Under the pieces are notes generated by a model that worked only from the letters and a program-made list of their open reading frames with translations, was not told the origin of the DNA and searched no databases. A stretch of DNA of 64,000 nt from Antedon mediterranea (lineage: Eukaryota; Echinodermata; Crinoidea; Comatulida; Antedonidae). Positions 35,581 to 48,673 of this stretch are shown piece after piece (the stretch's first letter is position 1; each line of letters starts with the position of its first letter). The position numbers were made by a program, and so were the translations under genes. The stretch lies in NCBI RefSeq assembly GCF_964355755.1, contig NC_092675.1, forward strand, positions 29,536,912 to 29,600,911, given 5' to 3'.

Positions 35581-37188
35581 TTAAAGGGGGGTTCCGGGTT
35601 TAAAATGAATAGTAAAAAATGTAAAATATATTTGTTTGTCTCTTGAACGGTAAAAGTTTCAATTTATATAAGCGCCCAGTGAAGCAGAACGAAGGCTGTG
35701 AAATGAGGCCAGATTGCAAGTGCAGCTACGGCGATATGACACTGTGTTTACAGAATAGGAAATTCGTGAAATGGTCAATGTTCCGACGACTCGTTATCAT
35801 TAACCATATTAATTACTTTTGTGAAATTATACTTATCTAATGTAATTTTAGTCGGTCTTCCCATTTATAAAGTCAATTTTCTATGAAAATTCATCAAAAC
35901 AGTGAAAAATTAGATATGTTTGCACTTTACGTTTGCCGATTTTCGCACTGACTTAGGGAAAGCCTTCAAAATCAATGAAGCGTAACGTATGCATTCCTGC
36001 TGAGCGAGGAGAGCGAAACGACGATACACGTGCTCTACCTGCCCATGCCTGGCATGTCACGTGATAAGCAGATACAGTATAAAATACCAAACTGGTCGGG
36101 TCGAGTATACCCCGTCTATAATCACAACATGAACGATGTACAGTATTTGGTTGAAGGTCGACTCGACCTACCGGAATGGTATAGATAATATAGCTCGAAT
36201 GAGAGAGTTGGAATATTTGTAAACATAAGTATATTGCTAATTTTAACAAGCCTATAATACTTTATTAAAAGGCCTGGTAGTATCAATTCGCTTAGAGTCT
36301 ACTACACTAGCTAGCTCAATTTTTAACTGGGCCGAATCGGCTAGGTCTCCTTCCTACTACCTGGTCTACTTGCTTGATGCAGTATCTGCTTTTTTGGAGA
36401 GTAAACTAGGCCTAGGCCTACTTTTAGACGATCGGGACACCATACGTGCGGACGGCGATCGTACCTTTTTTGCCTCAATATTTACAGCCGATTTTGTAGA
36501 ATGTTTTAGGTTTAGATTGTTTAGGAGTTTGGTTGATAGGATAGGTTTGGAATCCACCGAGTTTTATTATTATGGGCCAATCGTTTAGTAGGCTAGCTAG
36601 GCCCATGATGGGCCCCAATGTTTTAACGTAGCCATCGTGGCATGGAATCCCTAGTCAGAATGGCTCTCACCCATGAAAACAAATGATTTAGGCTAGGCCT
36701 AGCCTAGTACGTGAAGCCGATAATACGATCTGTACTATTCGAGGTATAAAAATAGTATATAATTTAAGACTCCGTAATCTTTACTAAATGTTGTATTTAT
36801 GTCAAATAAATATATGCTACTACTGTTATTATTACACTTTAGGCCTAGCTTAGAAAATCTACAAAAAATGTATTTCACAATGATCGGGTGGTTGTCGTTT
36901 GACAGGGGAGAGAGATTTGAAGTTAACAAACACAACGTACATGACGTCGCGAGTTTGGAATCCACTGATGACGTGATTTTGTGAATATCTCATGAATATT
37001 AATGAGCTTCCCTAAGCTGCTGAAAAACAGACTTTCCATGAATTTACCCTAAAATGTATATGAAATTAATTTTTTTTAATTTCTCGTTATTACTTCTTCA
37101 TTCTGACATGTCTATATTGTTATGATATTTTTTATTTAATAAATAAACGATATTTAAAAGCAATTTTAAACCCAGAATCCCTCTTTAA
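35581..37188. mobile_element. 1.6-kb TIR element flanked by TTAA
   Basis: TTAA at 35581-35584 and 37185-37188 flanks inverted ends AGGGGGGTTCCGGGTTTAAA and AGAGGGATTCTGGGTTTAAA. TTAA duplications are used by piggyBac and Kolobok transposases. The interior is GC-richer than the surroundings, with AGGCCT palindromes, but no transposase-like frame is recognised, so it is probably non-autonomous. Confidence 0.8.
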
Positions 37189-37478
37189 ACTAGGACTAAA
37201 ATACCAGGTTACAGGAACTGATTATTTTGGAAAAGCATGTCCTACGATGTCATCTGGGAGACTTTTGAAATAGTTACTCCAGCATATGGCTCAGCATTTT
37301 GGCCACCTGTTCATTCCTAATTTTCTGTTTCTGTAGTAAAATTTCAATTTACTATATTAATAATAAATGGTACTTTTGTAGATCTATTAAATGTGAATGA
37401 GATATAGTATACAGTGGTATTTCAATAGGTCTTCTGGTGCACGTTTCTGGCAGTTATTATTCTATTCCTCCTTGCCTT
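37189..37478. other. No supported feature
   Basis: Short unique link. Confidence 0.4.
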
Positions 37479-37601
37479 TTGAAAATTATAGGTGTGCTAC
37501 AAATTGCACTCCTCAATACATTCAGGGGTGCTGTACTGTAGGTGTGCTGTTTGTATTTTGGTGTGTAGAAGTTTACCAAATTTAAGCGTGTTGTAAATCG
37601 C
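37479..37601 (+). repeat. Interspersed repeat family G, copy 2
   Basis: Same orientation and order of motifs as copy 1 (TAGGTGTGCTACAAATTGCA to GTTGTAAATCGCA), with a 12-bp insertion rich in CTGTA. Confidence 0.8.
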
Positions 37602-39441
37602 ATAAATAATAATTTCAGATATTTATAGGTAGCTCAAAAAAAATAGACAAGAGACAGAATACCTATGCAACAATTCTCTGTTCTGCCTCTTTATTTGCAA
37701 CTAAAAGTATACCTTTCTAGACCTGCCTGTGTAAGCTAAACAAAACTGGACAGCCTTATAAACCTTAAAGTTAATTAGGGTCTTCATGCTAGGAGGTCAA
37801 TTTGCACGTTTAACGATTTATGTTCTAAGTACACAGCTTTTGGTCCTGTATCGTACATACAGTAAAATGGTATGTCCTACTGTACTAATTCATAATCACC
37901 ACCATAAATTGTACACAGTCGTCTAGAACAATGTTATCTGTATCTGGGTACACTAATCCCCAATCTTAAATGCCCCTGTGAAGCCCCCTATTCAACCCCT
38001 ATTCTCAATCAGTTGTCTTCAATGCTATCTTTTTAGGTCAGTTTTAAGTTAACACTTGTATTATTGACTTTAGATTATAGATATGATTTATTGTTAACAC
38101 AATACAACAGGTAGTCCATGCCATGCCAAGGGCTATATGAAGAAAAAGTATTTACTAAACTATTTCTGTAAAGCGCATTACGTTTGAAACAAGCGTTGTG
38201 AAGACCAGAAGCTACTACAGTGGTTTCAGAAGGGAGTTAACCCATAGTACACTTTACTAGTATCACCACCTTAGTTACAGCAGGAAAATTAAAAGAACAT
38301 TTGTAGTTTAGTAATTTGGCTTTTAGTAGTCCTAGTTTATAGCAGGAATAAAAGGGGTGTTTTGAAACTACTAGTACTACTAGGGACCTGAGACCTAATA
38401 GTTACAAAAAAGGCAGACCCTGTGTAAGAATAAAGAGACCTCACCATACTCTATACGGAGGGTCACTATTCACAGATTATTTTCTTTCGTTTACATTTTT
38501 AGTTTATAGCCTACAATACGAATACGAATTCAATTCAATTTTAAACATCCCACATTTTAAAGTTTACTAACCTTTATTATTTAATGTTATACATACAGTA
38601 CAGTATGTATACTATTAACATATTGTTTACATACTGTATTAATTAACTCTTTCAAAGAAAAAATAATTTATTTATTATTAGCTTTAATTAAAGCCTGAGT
38701 CATGTTGATAATTGCTAGGCTATGGATTATTTAATGAGGATTACTGCAGTAAATTGATTGATGTTTATTATTAGTAATAATTAGTCATAGGTCACCACTA
38801 CCATATTCAGTTAATTCTACCAGAGAAGAGTGTGATTATTATACCATTCATCATGGCTTAGATTCCCCATGGGATGGCGGCCATCTTCTCTTCACTTCCA
38901 AATGAGGCTTGGTGCAATAATATCGATAATGAGTCAGGTTTAGAATATGCAGAGTGTTGTGTGAAATTATTTTACAACTCCCTGGAATATGTTTCTATTA
39001 TATTGAATAATTAATAAACTGCTCTTTTAACAATACTTTCTTGATAAATGTTAAGTACACGTGTATGTATGTAAGCTGAAATCTAATAAAAAATAATATT
39101 TTCTCCCATAAAAACATCATCGAACCAACAAATAAGATTTGTTTTGCATGTTAAAGCAATAGCCTCTATGTGACCAGAATGTGAAAAAGGTGGAGAATTA
39201 ACGAACATGAAATTTGGCAGTTTGCAAAGAAATTGATCTGAAAAAACACATTTTGCGCACAAATTTGCTAATATGACTAAATTGATAAAGAAGAATTAAA
39301 AAAGGACGGCGCTAGTACTGTAGTAGTAGTGTCTTTAGGAGGAGATACAGTAGTAACACATTTTCTATTAAATATAGATTGTATTATGATGATGATAATC
39401 AAGATTTTAACATTACAATTATCCTTATTATCTGTTCACAG
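37602..39441. other. No supported feature
   Basis: AT-rich, with scattered TACAGTA/CTGTAC words. A YY1-like ATGGCGGCCAT stands alone at about 38874-38884. Confidence 0.35.
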
Positions 39442-39492
39442 ATTTCTTTCTTACTAAACTATCTAAAGATAATGAAACTTCAAGGAAAGATG
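39442..39492 (+). CDS. Candidate 51-bp internal exon
   Basis: The acceptor TCTGTTCACAG and the strong donor ATG|GTAAGT frame 51 nt. Two frames are open; one reads FFLTKLSKDNETSRKD. No family recognised and no joining exon identified, so only the splice sites support it. Confidence 0.25.
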
Positions 39493-39587
39493 GTAAGTAC
39501 TGTAGTGTATTACATGGAATGAAATTCATGCTATACCTGGATGATCATTTGAGCAGGGAGTTGCTTCAGTTGATTACTGTGTAATCT

Positions 39588-39776
39588 TAGGCCAATTTAC
39601 ACAGACGAGCGGTAACAGTAATAAAAATATAGAATCTATGTTATTCCATATGACTGTTTACAAAGCGTGGAGTCGACGGGCGGTTTCCACTGAGAATAGA
39701 TACAGATTTTACATGGGACAAGCTACGCGGTTTTCCGCTTACTGTTATCACTCGTATGTGTAAAATTGACCCTTAG
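39588..39776. mobile_element. MITE family C, copy C2
   Basis: Ends TAGGCCAATTTACACAGACG and a diverged inverted partner. Interior GGGACAAGCTACGCGGTTTT in the same orientation as C1. Confidence 0.8.
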
Positions 39777-40844
39777 ATGAGTATACCACAGTCCTTCTAA
39801 AGTAAACATTTTAAGTAGAATGTATTAACATTGTTTAACACCCAATTGTTATAAACACTTAACATTTACAAGCAATATAGCTTAAGGAATGAACAAACAA
39901 ATTAAACAAAGTACTGTAAATACAGTACACATACTGTAGTAATAACCTGTACAAGGCTACCAATACATTCCAAGTGATGTTTACTTTTTAGATCTTTTTG
40001 GTCATTGCTTTTTAATAAGAACAAGCAGTAAAATAAAAGTGAATAAAATGGTGTTAATGATTTAGGGTCATTGACCTGAACAAAAGCAACTCAATTCCAA
40101 CCATTATTGACCATTAGGAAATGCTATGTCAATGACCAAATGGACATGCAACTGTCCACATCACCATCAACAAAGGTTGAAAATCAAAACCGAAAGACAC
40201 TACTTGGATGAAGAATAAATGAAAGAACAAAGAAATATTTTTTTGTTTTTAATGACTAATTACATCCCTATTTCTTTCTAAGAATTGTTATTTATGAAAC
40301 GATTAATTTATTTGACATAATGGAATTAATAAAAGCAACAAAAACACCAAAACACATTTATTTTTATATAAATAAAATAATTGTTCTTTTTAAAAATGTA
40401 CAATAATTGAAAACTGGTAAAAATGAAGGTGATGATACCACCTTGATTGGAACCATGAAGTTGACCTAACAAGGTCACTAAACATTTGAAGAACATTCAG
40501 TACAGGGTCAAATGTCAAATTACCTAATGAACTATGTGTATAAATATTTTGATGTTTATTAATAAGGCTAAATGGTTGAACTATTGACAATATTAAACTC
40601 TTGACAAACCCTTACACAGGGTACAAATGCACTTTTATTATACTGTAATATACTGTGTCATACTGTACAAATGCACTTTTATTATACTGTACTATACTGT
40701 GTCATACTGTAGGTCCTATTTCAAACAGTCTCAATTGTACTATTATTGTGAACAATATTAAAGAATTTGTTTTGGTATGAATCAATGTGTTAACTCAATA
40801 TAAATAAATTCCTAAATGTTATTGATTAGCAAAGATGACAAATA
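39777..40844. other. No gene; one 44-bp duplication
   Basis: GTACAAATGCACTTTTATTA begins two 44-bp units at 40621-40708, each ending in CTGTGTCATACT. Otherwise unique AT-rich sequence. Confidence 0.45.
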
Positions 40845-41583
40845 GGCCCTGTTTCTGCTGCCAACTAAATACCGTATATTATACGGTATTTTTTGAATAC
40901 CGTATATATACGGTATATTTTTGGCAGCAGAAACTGCGCTCATAAAAAATATACCGTATTTTGTATACCGTATTTTCCCCACAAAATTTGTGGATAAAAT
41001 ACGGTATTTACAAATTTATACCGTATTTTTTGTACCCGTTTCTGCTGCCAATAAAAAATACCGTATTTTTTTTTTACATGACAAAAGGTCAGCATTCGTG
41101 TTTTTATTTTCTGTCGCTGTCAGCTGCTTTACACACGTGTATAGATATATTCGGCGAAAATGTGGAGCGAAGACGTCACAGTTTTACTAAATAAATGTGT
41201 GTGGGAAAGCTAAAATGTCTGGCCAACTAATAAAAGGGACAACCACATTTATAAAGACATTTTAAAAAAAATAAAGCAGGAGTATGGAATAGACTAAGCA
41301 AGTAAACTCAAAGCTGAAGAGCCTGCGAAAGCAGTGCAACATTGCAAAATACAATAACTCGGGGAGGGAACGAATTAATTGTCCCCATTACGATGTTTTC
41401 TGTGCTCTCACAACATCTCTATCACTAGGGCTAGGCTGGGTAAATGGGCAATGGGTAAAAAAATTAAATTTAACACGACCACCCAAGAAGTATTGTTAGC
41501 AGAAACGGGGTACTAAAAAATACGGTATATTTTATACCGTATTTTTATACCGTATTTTGAGCAGTTGCAGCAGAAACAGGCCC
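40845..41583. mobile_element. TIR element E, packed with ATACCGTAT palindromes
   Basis: 739 bp with ends GGCCCTGTTTCTGCTGCC and inverted GCAGCAGAAACAGGCCC. At least twelve copies of the 9-mer ATACCGTAT or its complement ATACGGTAT lie within about 240 bp of the left end and 65 bp of the right end. The terminal word GTTTCTGCTGC also occurs inverted at about 40924 and 41499 and direct at 41039, so the ends are nested. The interior (41080-41490) has no convincing ORF. Confidence 0.8.
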
Positions 41584-42189
41584 ATATTGACACACTTCTA
41601 TAGTAACAGTCCTGATAATCATTCACATTTCGAAACCATAGGTATTTCGTTTTGTAAATTATAAATGAGACCTACTTAGTATTGTCTTTAATCTGTGCGG
41701 GTCACTTGATCTAAAGTATTTAAGTTTTGTTAAATTATTAATGATTTTTGTTTTGTCTTGATATCTTATGCAAGGAGGTCAAGCAGTGGAATGCAATCTG
41801 GATGCAGATGATCAATACTTATCGTACCTAATTGACTCGTCATTGACTGCTAGCTTAATCAATATCAACTTTAAGTTAAGCTTTGCCAATTGACAATGAA
41901 TACAGTAGTCATGAGGCCAGTGCATTCACACTGTACAAGTATTAATGATGGGTTTGTCCCACTTTTCTTCAAACGTTTTATTTATAAACGTTGTGTATAA
42001 TAGTAGACTATAAACAGTATTACACTGTGTGTGTGATGTACATCAATTTAATATTTCAATTTTCCTACAATTATTTTGCAAAACTACTTAAAAACTTTAT
42101 ATCATAGTTACTTTTCTTTTATACAATTGAGCAAGTATAAGAAACAATTTATACTTTTCCAATAAATCAAGACACATTTTGTTATGGTT
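41584..42189. other. No supported feature
   Basis: Unique AT-rich sequence. Confidence 0.4.
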
Positions 42190-42487
42190 AAAGCTTTTTG
42201 GGAAAAAAGTGTGATGTGCTTAAATATGGTAGTGATATGCCCAAATATGGTAGTGATATGCTTAAATATGGTAGTGATATGCCCAAATATGATAGTGATA
42301 TGCTTAAATATGGTAGTTATATGCCCAAATATGGTAGTGATATGCTTAAATATGGTAGTGATATGCCCAAATATGATAGTGATATGCTTAAATATGGTAG
42401 TTATATGCCCAAATATGGTAGTGATAAGGTATCATCATGTCCATATATGGGCATATTTTGTTGTTGTCGCATAATAGACAAGGCTTT
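42190..42487. mobile_element. MITE family A, copy A8, with expanded 21-bp array
   Basis: Degraded ends (TTAAAGCTTT and AAGGCTTTA) enclose ten 21-bp units of AAATATGGTAGTGATATG plus CCC or CTT (42222-42428). CCC and CTT endings alternate, and units 3-6 are repeated as units 7-10, giving an 84-bp higher-order repeat. Long open frames here are repeat artefacts. Confidence 0.85.
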
Positions 42488-43387
42488 AGTCTTACATTTG
42501 ATCAATAAATATTTCATAACATTTATTTCCGAAAGCCAAAAATTCATTTGCTACAATTTCCGTAGTAATTTATCACAAATAACATGTTTGCGAGGAGGTC
42601 AATATTCCCATTCTCAGACTACGTTGAACCTACAGTACGACAATGTCTTTAATCAAATCATCTAATCTACAGTATCTCAAAAAAAGGTGAAATCTTCGCA
42701 TAAAGACATTATGCAAAATAGATCTTGTATTGTTATGACCAAATACGGAATTGTGATCCACTAACAGCTGCAAAGCAACCAATCAGCTTAAAGACGCTGA
42801 AAATACTCCTAATGTTATGCCGTGCATGTTCAGCCAAGCGTAACGAATATCTCATTTCTTATAATACACTTGGCTCGCCGATTGTTGTTGTATACTCACC
42901 GTTTATAATTACATCTTTTGATATAAATATTCGTTTTATAAAAGTAATTCTGTATATTTGTTTGTATTTATAAACATTTATTAGATGATCAATATTTTAT
43001 TCTGACAGCCCTTCCTTTGCACAAATTTTGTTTTTAAAGATTCTTTCAAATATATATTATTATTCTATTTTGTACCAATACCTGGATAATGATTTATTAC
43101 CTGGTTTATCCATTACAGCACCATCAAGTTTTTCAGGTTGATTTTTACCCCTTTTTTATTAGGATCCCTAACTTTAACAATACACTAGTTAATGTTAGTT
43201 ACACAGTAGAGCTGTTATTATTATTACTGTATTAGAGTAATGATAGCGGTTTTTACAGAGGCCATAGCACTGTACAAAAATAGAAGCCTTATATACAATA
43301 ATTTACAAATCAAAAATAAATTTACACACACAAAATTCACAAAAGATGCGTGATTTTTACATGAATTAAATCTACAGGATCCTGAGT

Positions 43388-43425
<38 letters not shown>

Positions 43426-44518
43426 AACAATAATAATAATAATAATAATAACAATAATAATAATATTTATTCGGTCATCAATGTAAAAAATAACCAGGAA
43501 TGAGAATAGGCTAAAGCCCCAACAGATTCTGCACTCACTCCATACACTATTTCATTTGTTGATATTATTATTATGAATCATAATTAATCAAGCAAATATT
43601 TCCAACAATTGTCAAAATATACTTAAAGAAAACCGTGTAGATTTACAGTAGAGTGGTTACAGTTAAATCATGCATAAAATGTTTCCTACGTCACAAATGT
43701 CGTCAGAGTTTTAAGTTCTCAACTTGCTGTAATTTAAGTACACAATTTATGTGAAAAATTTGATGCCGGATAATGTTTAAACTTCATTTGAAATACATTT
43801 TCCGTTGTTTATTTATTGTATTTTCTCAATTGTAAAGGAAATGGCAATCCAAATAGGAACCAGTACATTCTAATATTTTTTTTGTTGAAATATTTTATGT
43901 TTTGCAACCCATTATACCATGAATGCATTTTCTCTTTTCAATAATTAATTCATTTTCTTTAATTGCTTTAACATTACTTCCATTTCATTTATCCACCTGT
44001 AATATAATTAAAAACTCCACATATTTATTACAGAGGAATCTTGTAGAACAAGGGAAACTCCCATCTATTGCAACATACATATATAATGTATACCTGAAAG
44101 CTATTTCCAAACAAAATTATTTTATTATACCATCATTATCAAATTTGTTTGTAACTTTACAATTTGAATAAATATTTGTTTTAAAATAAAGGTACTTATC
44201 ACTTCTTTTGATAAGTTTTAGATGTTTCATGACATTTCAAAAGCTTGTCATTATAAACATATGTCTTGATGGAACAATTATTATATATAAAATTCTAAAT
44301 AGTCTCTGCCAAACTACAGTGAGTGGTTGAATATTAGTAGGTTTATTGATTCAATTCAATTAATTTCTGGTTTATTAAAAATATAAGTGGCATTGTTGCA
44401 GAATATTAATCTGAATTGCGCCAAATTTATTATATTATTCCGTAACAAAAAGTGTGAAACCAGCTAAAATTTATGATGTTACAATGCTTCAACTTGAGGG
44501 TGTGATTCACCAACTTTA
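42488..44518. other. No firm gene; microsatellite and weak open frames
   Basis: An (AAT)n microsatellite with interruptions runs at 43388-43467. A GC-richer open stretch of 82 codons at 42725-42973 and an AG-bounded open stretch at about 44035 are too weak to call; neither matches a family I know. Confidence 0.35.
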
Positions 44519-44610
44519 GCATTTATTGATAGAGGGTGTTCAACATTCTAGTTTTCGTCTCTCTTTGACAAAAAAAGGTTGGGTTTTGTTTATTCAGATA
44601 AGCGTCAATA
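44519..44610 (+). repeat. Interspersed repeat family J, copy 3
   Basis: GCATTTATTGATAGAGGGTG, then TTTGACAAAAAAAGGTTGGG and TTTATTCAGATAAGCGTCAA follow the order of copies 1 and 2. Strongly diverged. Confidence 0.4.
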
Positions 44611-46814
44611 GTTCCTAGACAGACTACCACTGTTGATTTGTACTTTTCAACTTTCAAGCAACAAGATTTCTTGACAGACAGCATGCAATGTACACATTAA
44701 TACAAATGTAACACAGATTTAGCTTTAGATTAAATCTTATTATAATAAACTCTTGAGATTATCCGATTATTTAGTATTATACCAATATTAATTCATTATT
44801 TTTAAACTGCTTTGTTCATTGTTTAATGAACTTTTAATATGAAAAAAAAACATTGGTAGCATTTTTATTACAAAGCTGAATTGTTTACAGGCTTAATGGA
44901 TTATATTGGCAGGTTTTAACTATGATTAGTGTCTTTTGCAGAATCTATTTAATACAGTACTACTCTATCTGCACATACTGTTTGATTTTAGTATTTTTTA
45001 CACAATAATAATAATAATACTGCCTGCTGCTTAATCCAATATCCAATCAAAAGCAGTCAAGCGGCTAAATTCCATATATGGAATCGGTGACCTAACAAAG
45101 AGGCGGAGCTTTCCCATTTACTGCAAAGTGATTGGTTGTTTTCCAGGTCATTATACAGAATGAAATAAGTAGCTTGTGTGTGTATGCTGGATCAATAAAC
45201 TATTCAAGGCTAGGTTTTGTATGGGCAGGGTGGCTAAATACAACAACCACACATTGCTGTATTTTGTATTGAAGTGGTTACGTCTACCGCCCACACCCTC
45301 CTATTGGCAACTTAAGTACAGGCTATACTACCAGTCCTATAATTCAATGTTTACTGATAATTACTTAATAGCTACTAGGATTTTTACCATTTGAGGAATT
45401 TTGGATTTTTAACATTGTAAAAGGTAAGCAAAACTGGTAAATTGTTGATGGTTTATATAATATTGTTATTTTGATAAGAAAATTCACTGGTACTGTAGCC
45501 TATTATATTATACAGTATTAAACAGTAGTAGTAGTACTGCCTCCTGCCTCGAATGTGTCATGTTATCCAATGCTCCTGTATATTATTTTATCTAAGAAAA
45601 TGAAATCATGTATTGTCAGGATTTACCCACGGAATAATGTAATATCTTTTCTATTTTATTTAATTTTAATTAAAATAGATTAGTCCTGAGTTACAGTATA
45701 TATTACACAATCATTCTTATTATTAAAACACTATCATTAACACACATCAATACCAAAAGTAGTAATTAAATAATATTCTTAATAATAACAACATAAAAAT
45801 TAAAATGATTAATTTATTGATATTGGCGGCGTAATTAAATTAATAATCTGATAAGTTTGACCTAGTTAGCACTGTTGTCAGGTCAGATTTATTCAAAAGA
45901 TTGTGAAATGTTTATCACAGCATGGATCTTACAGTATTATCACAAGAAGTTTCTTTACTTAAACTACGAAGAACCGATATATAAAGATACATAGCATCAT
46001 TCTGAGCTGGTAATTTTTTTTTAATGGATTGATAAAACAATTCTTAAAATGATACAGTATAATCTGTCTAGCATTGTTTTTTTTCATCTCCTCGTTTAAA
46101 TACGTCAATACCAGCTTAATTTTGTTGCCATAACTAAAATCATTAATATTAACATGTGATGGATATATAACTCCACCCTACATAATGCTTTTTACTTCTA
46201 TTAAAAAATATCAGAGTGTCGTTACTGTATATACTGTACCAGCTCATCTCTATTATTATAGTCTAGTCATTTAATAGTAAATTAATAATGCAAATTATAA
46301 TTCTTTTGATTGTTTATTTCAGTTCAGCATAAATATGCACCATATAAACCTAACTGTATTATTAATTTAATCATAAATTGTATTAAACTATTATTATTTT
46401 GTTAAATATCATTAGTTGAGCTACTTTCCTATACTGAGTGTCTGTACCTGTATCCTGCAGGACCTTAATAAACTATGCCTATGCGCAGCTATATATTCAC
46501 AATGTTCTAGAATACTGTAAGAACCTGATACTTCTGTAGCTCACTATTTAGATAAAGACTAACATACCAGTATCCTGTATGTATTGATATGATGCAACTT
46601 GTTAACCTTGAGAAATTGCTTTAACACCCACATGTTGAATACTGTATTCAACAAAGCTATAGTGTTGCTCAAGGCCTATTGTACTACCATCCCATAGAGC
46701 TCAACAGTTGAGGTATCAATTTGATAACAACCGTTTAAATGTATTTATGATAACATTATACTGTTTATTTGGATACTAACTATATACTGTACTATAATAT
46801 GATATGAGAATATG
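44611..46814. other. No supported gene
   Basis: A GC-richer patch at about 45050-45424 has two CCAAT-type words and a donor-like AAAAG|GTAAGC at its end; this alone does not justify a first exon. The rest is AT-rich. Confidence 0.35.
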
Positions 46815-47118
46815 CATCAAATGGAATAGTTTAAATGCTATAAACTCAAATGCAATTACAGCTCCTAATATACATATATTTAAAAAAATGATAAATGACC
46901 AAAGATAAAATATACTTGAAACTCTATATTTTTTCATGAAATCTTTTTTTTTTTTTTTTTTTTTTTGTTGTTGTTGTTTTTGTACTGTAATTGATAACTT
47001 GTGTAATAGTATAAATAGTTTTGTAGTAAGTAACGGCCTTGTGAAAAACACCAATATGGTGATTCAAGTGTTGCATCCGTTTTTAAATAAAGTTGTTATT
47101 ATTATTATTATTATATAA
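46815..47118 (+). pseudogene. 3' end of a LINE (copy 2 of LINE 4)
   Basis: Begins with the codons for WNSLNAINSNAITAPNIH and IFKKMINDQR then a stop, continues through a 25-nt T-run and (GTT)n, and ends TTTTTAAATAAAGTTG plus (TTA)n. Nearly identical to 22131-22440 in reverse complement. Confidence 0.8.
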
Positions 47119-47140
47119 AGTCAATTGTACTCCATTTAAT

Positions 47141-47570
47141 GGGTATTGCTAAACACCGCAAACCTCCAAAAAAACATAGCAAACCCCATCGAACCAACAT
47201 AAAAGTGATTGAATCATGTAGTGTACAACCCACTGGGTATATCCATGTAAAAAAAATATTACATTTTTACTGTTAACTAATTATTTTAGAGGTAAAACCT
47301 AACTTTTTGGTCAAAAATAATTGCTAAACCCCGCAAACCTCCAAAAAAATATAGCAAACCCCACCGAACCAACATAAAAGTGATTGAATCATGTAGTGTA
47401 CGACCCACTGGGTATATCAATGTAAAAAAATATTAAATTTCTACTGTTAACAACTTATTTTTGGGGTAAAACATCATTTTTTGGTAAAAAAATGATTGCT
47501 AATTTTTAACCAAAAAATGATGTTTTATCCCAAAAAAAGTAGTTAACAGTAGAAATTTAATAATTTATAT
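47141..47570. mobile_element. Modular palindromic element F, copy F1 (D-D-I, truncated)
   Basis: Built of a module of about 170 bp beginning GGGTATTGCTAAACACCGCA and containing CCACTGGGTATATC and TTTCTACTGTTAAC. Two direct modules are followed by the start of an inverted one that stops at about 47570. Confidence 0.85.
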
Positions 47571-48673
47571 AAAGCCTAAAGTCTATATTCATTGCATTAT
47601 TATTACAATTTACATTACAAACCATTTACAATCATTCTGTAACACCTGATTCAAAGTAGAGATCTTGAATGAAGGTACAAAATAACTGATATACCTTTTT
47701 AAGACGCAATCTATTTTACTACTGAACATTAAAGAGTAATGCAACATACAGTTACACTTAGTGCTGGCAATGTTCTTCCATACTAATTCTGTACATTAAC
47801 ATGGCCGGCTAAGTTCAACAAGAGGCCATTACTCATCATGTGAATACATGCTATCTAATTTTTACAGCTATTATTAGTATCTGACCTAGAAGCAAGACAC
47901 CCTTTACACGTACCTAGATGGCTCTCTACCTTATTTGCATAAACACATGTAATTAGCAGATTACGAGGTTTTTGATGCTCGAAAACATTTCATATTGCAT
48001 TATCTGGCATAAGCTGTACAGTACATACATGATTGGAATCTTTTATCTCATTGCTCACCATACATTGCAAATGATATTACTCATCTGTATACTGTACATT
48101 GTCATTAGTACAAAATGTGTTTTTGCAATATAATTATCATTGAACATTTTCGCTAGTTGAGTGTACTAGCAAAATGAGCTACCTATTTATAATCACCTTA
48201 TTATTCATATCCTCTTTCATGATATTACTGTAATTTGGAGTTTGACTATAATACCTGTATTGGAATTGATTATTAAAACCTAATTTGTTTTAGTGAAAAA
48301 TTATTCCATACTGCATGTAGATTCGGCCATGATTCTGTTGTGTTTTGTTTATAATTTAGTAGGACCATGTGCCTAATTTCACTTTAAAAAAGTGTTTCTT
48401 CAGATTTCCCCCCCTTTATTTTTGAGGATCTAGTTCCTCATATAACTTCCTCCTCTAAATTATTAGGAAATGGTTTACAAATAAAACAATAAATATGTAA
48501 CTGTATAAACTACCCAGGGAAGTAATAAAATGAATTTCAAGAAATGTTTTTGTAACCTCCTGACCATTAGATGTTAAAATAGAACAAGTTACATTAATGT
48601 AACATAAATTACATTGAGGGCAATGTGTTATATGAAATGGATTAGTACTGTAGGCTTTTGTTGATTTATTGTT
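47571..48673. other. No supported feature
   Basis: Unique AT-rich sequence. Confidence 0.4.

Noticed and set aside
42725-42973. 82-codon open frame with a hydrophobic C-terminal part
   Set aside because: No ATG-supported start, no domain, and an equally open splice-bordered stretch exists on the opposite strand.
45050-45424. Possible promoter and first exon with CCAAT words and a GTAAGC donor
   Set aside because: No downstream partner exon, no coding continuity; single motifs are not enough.
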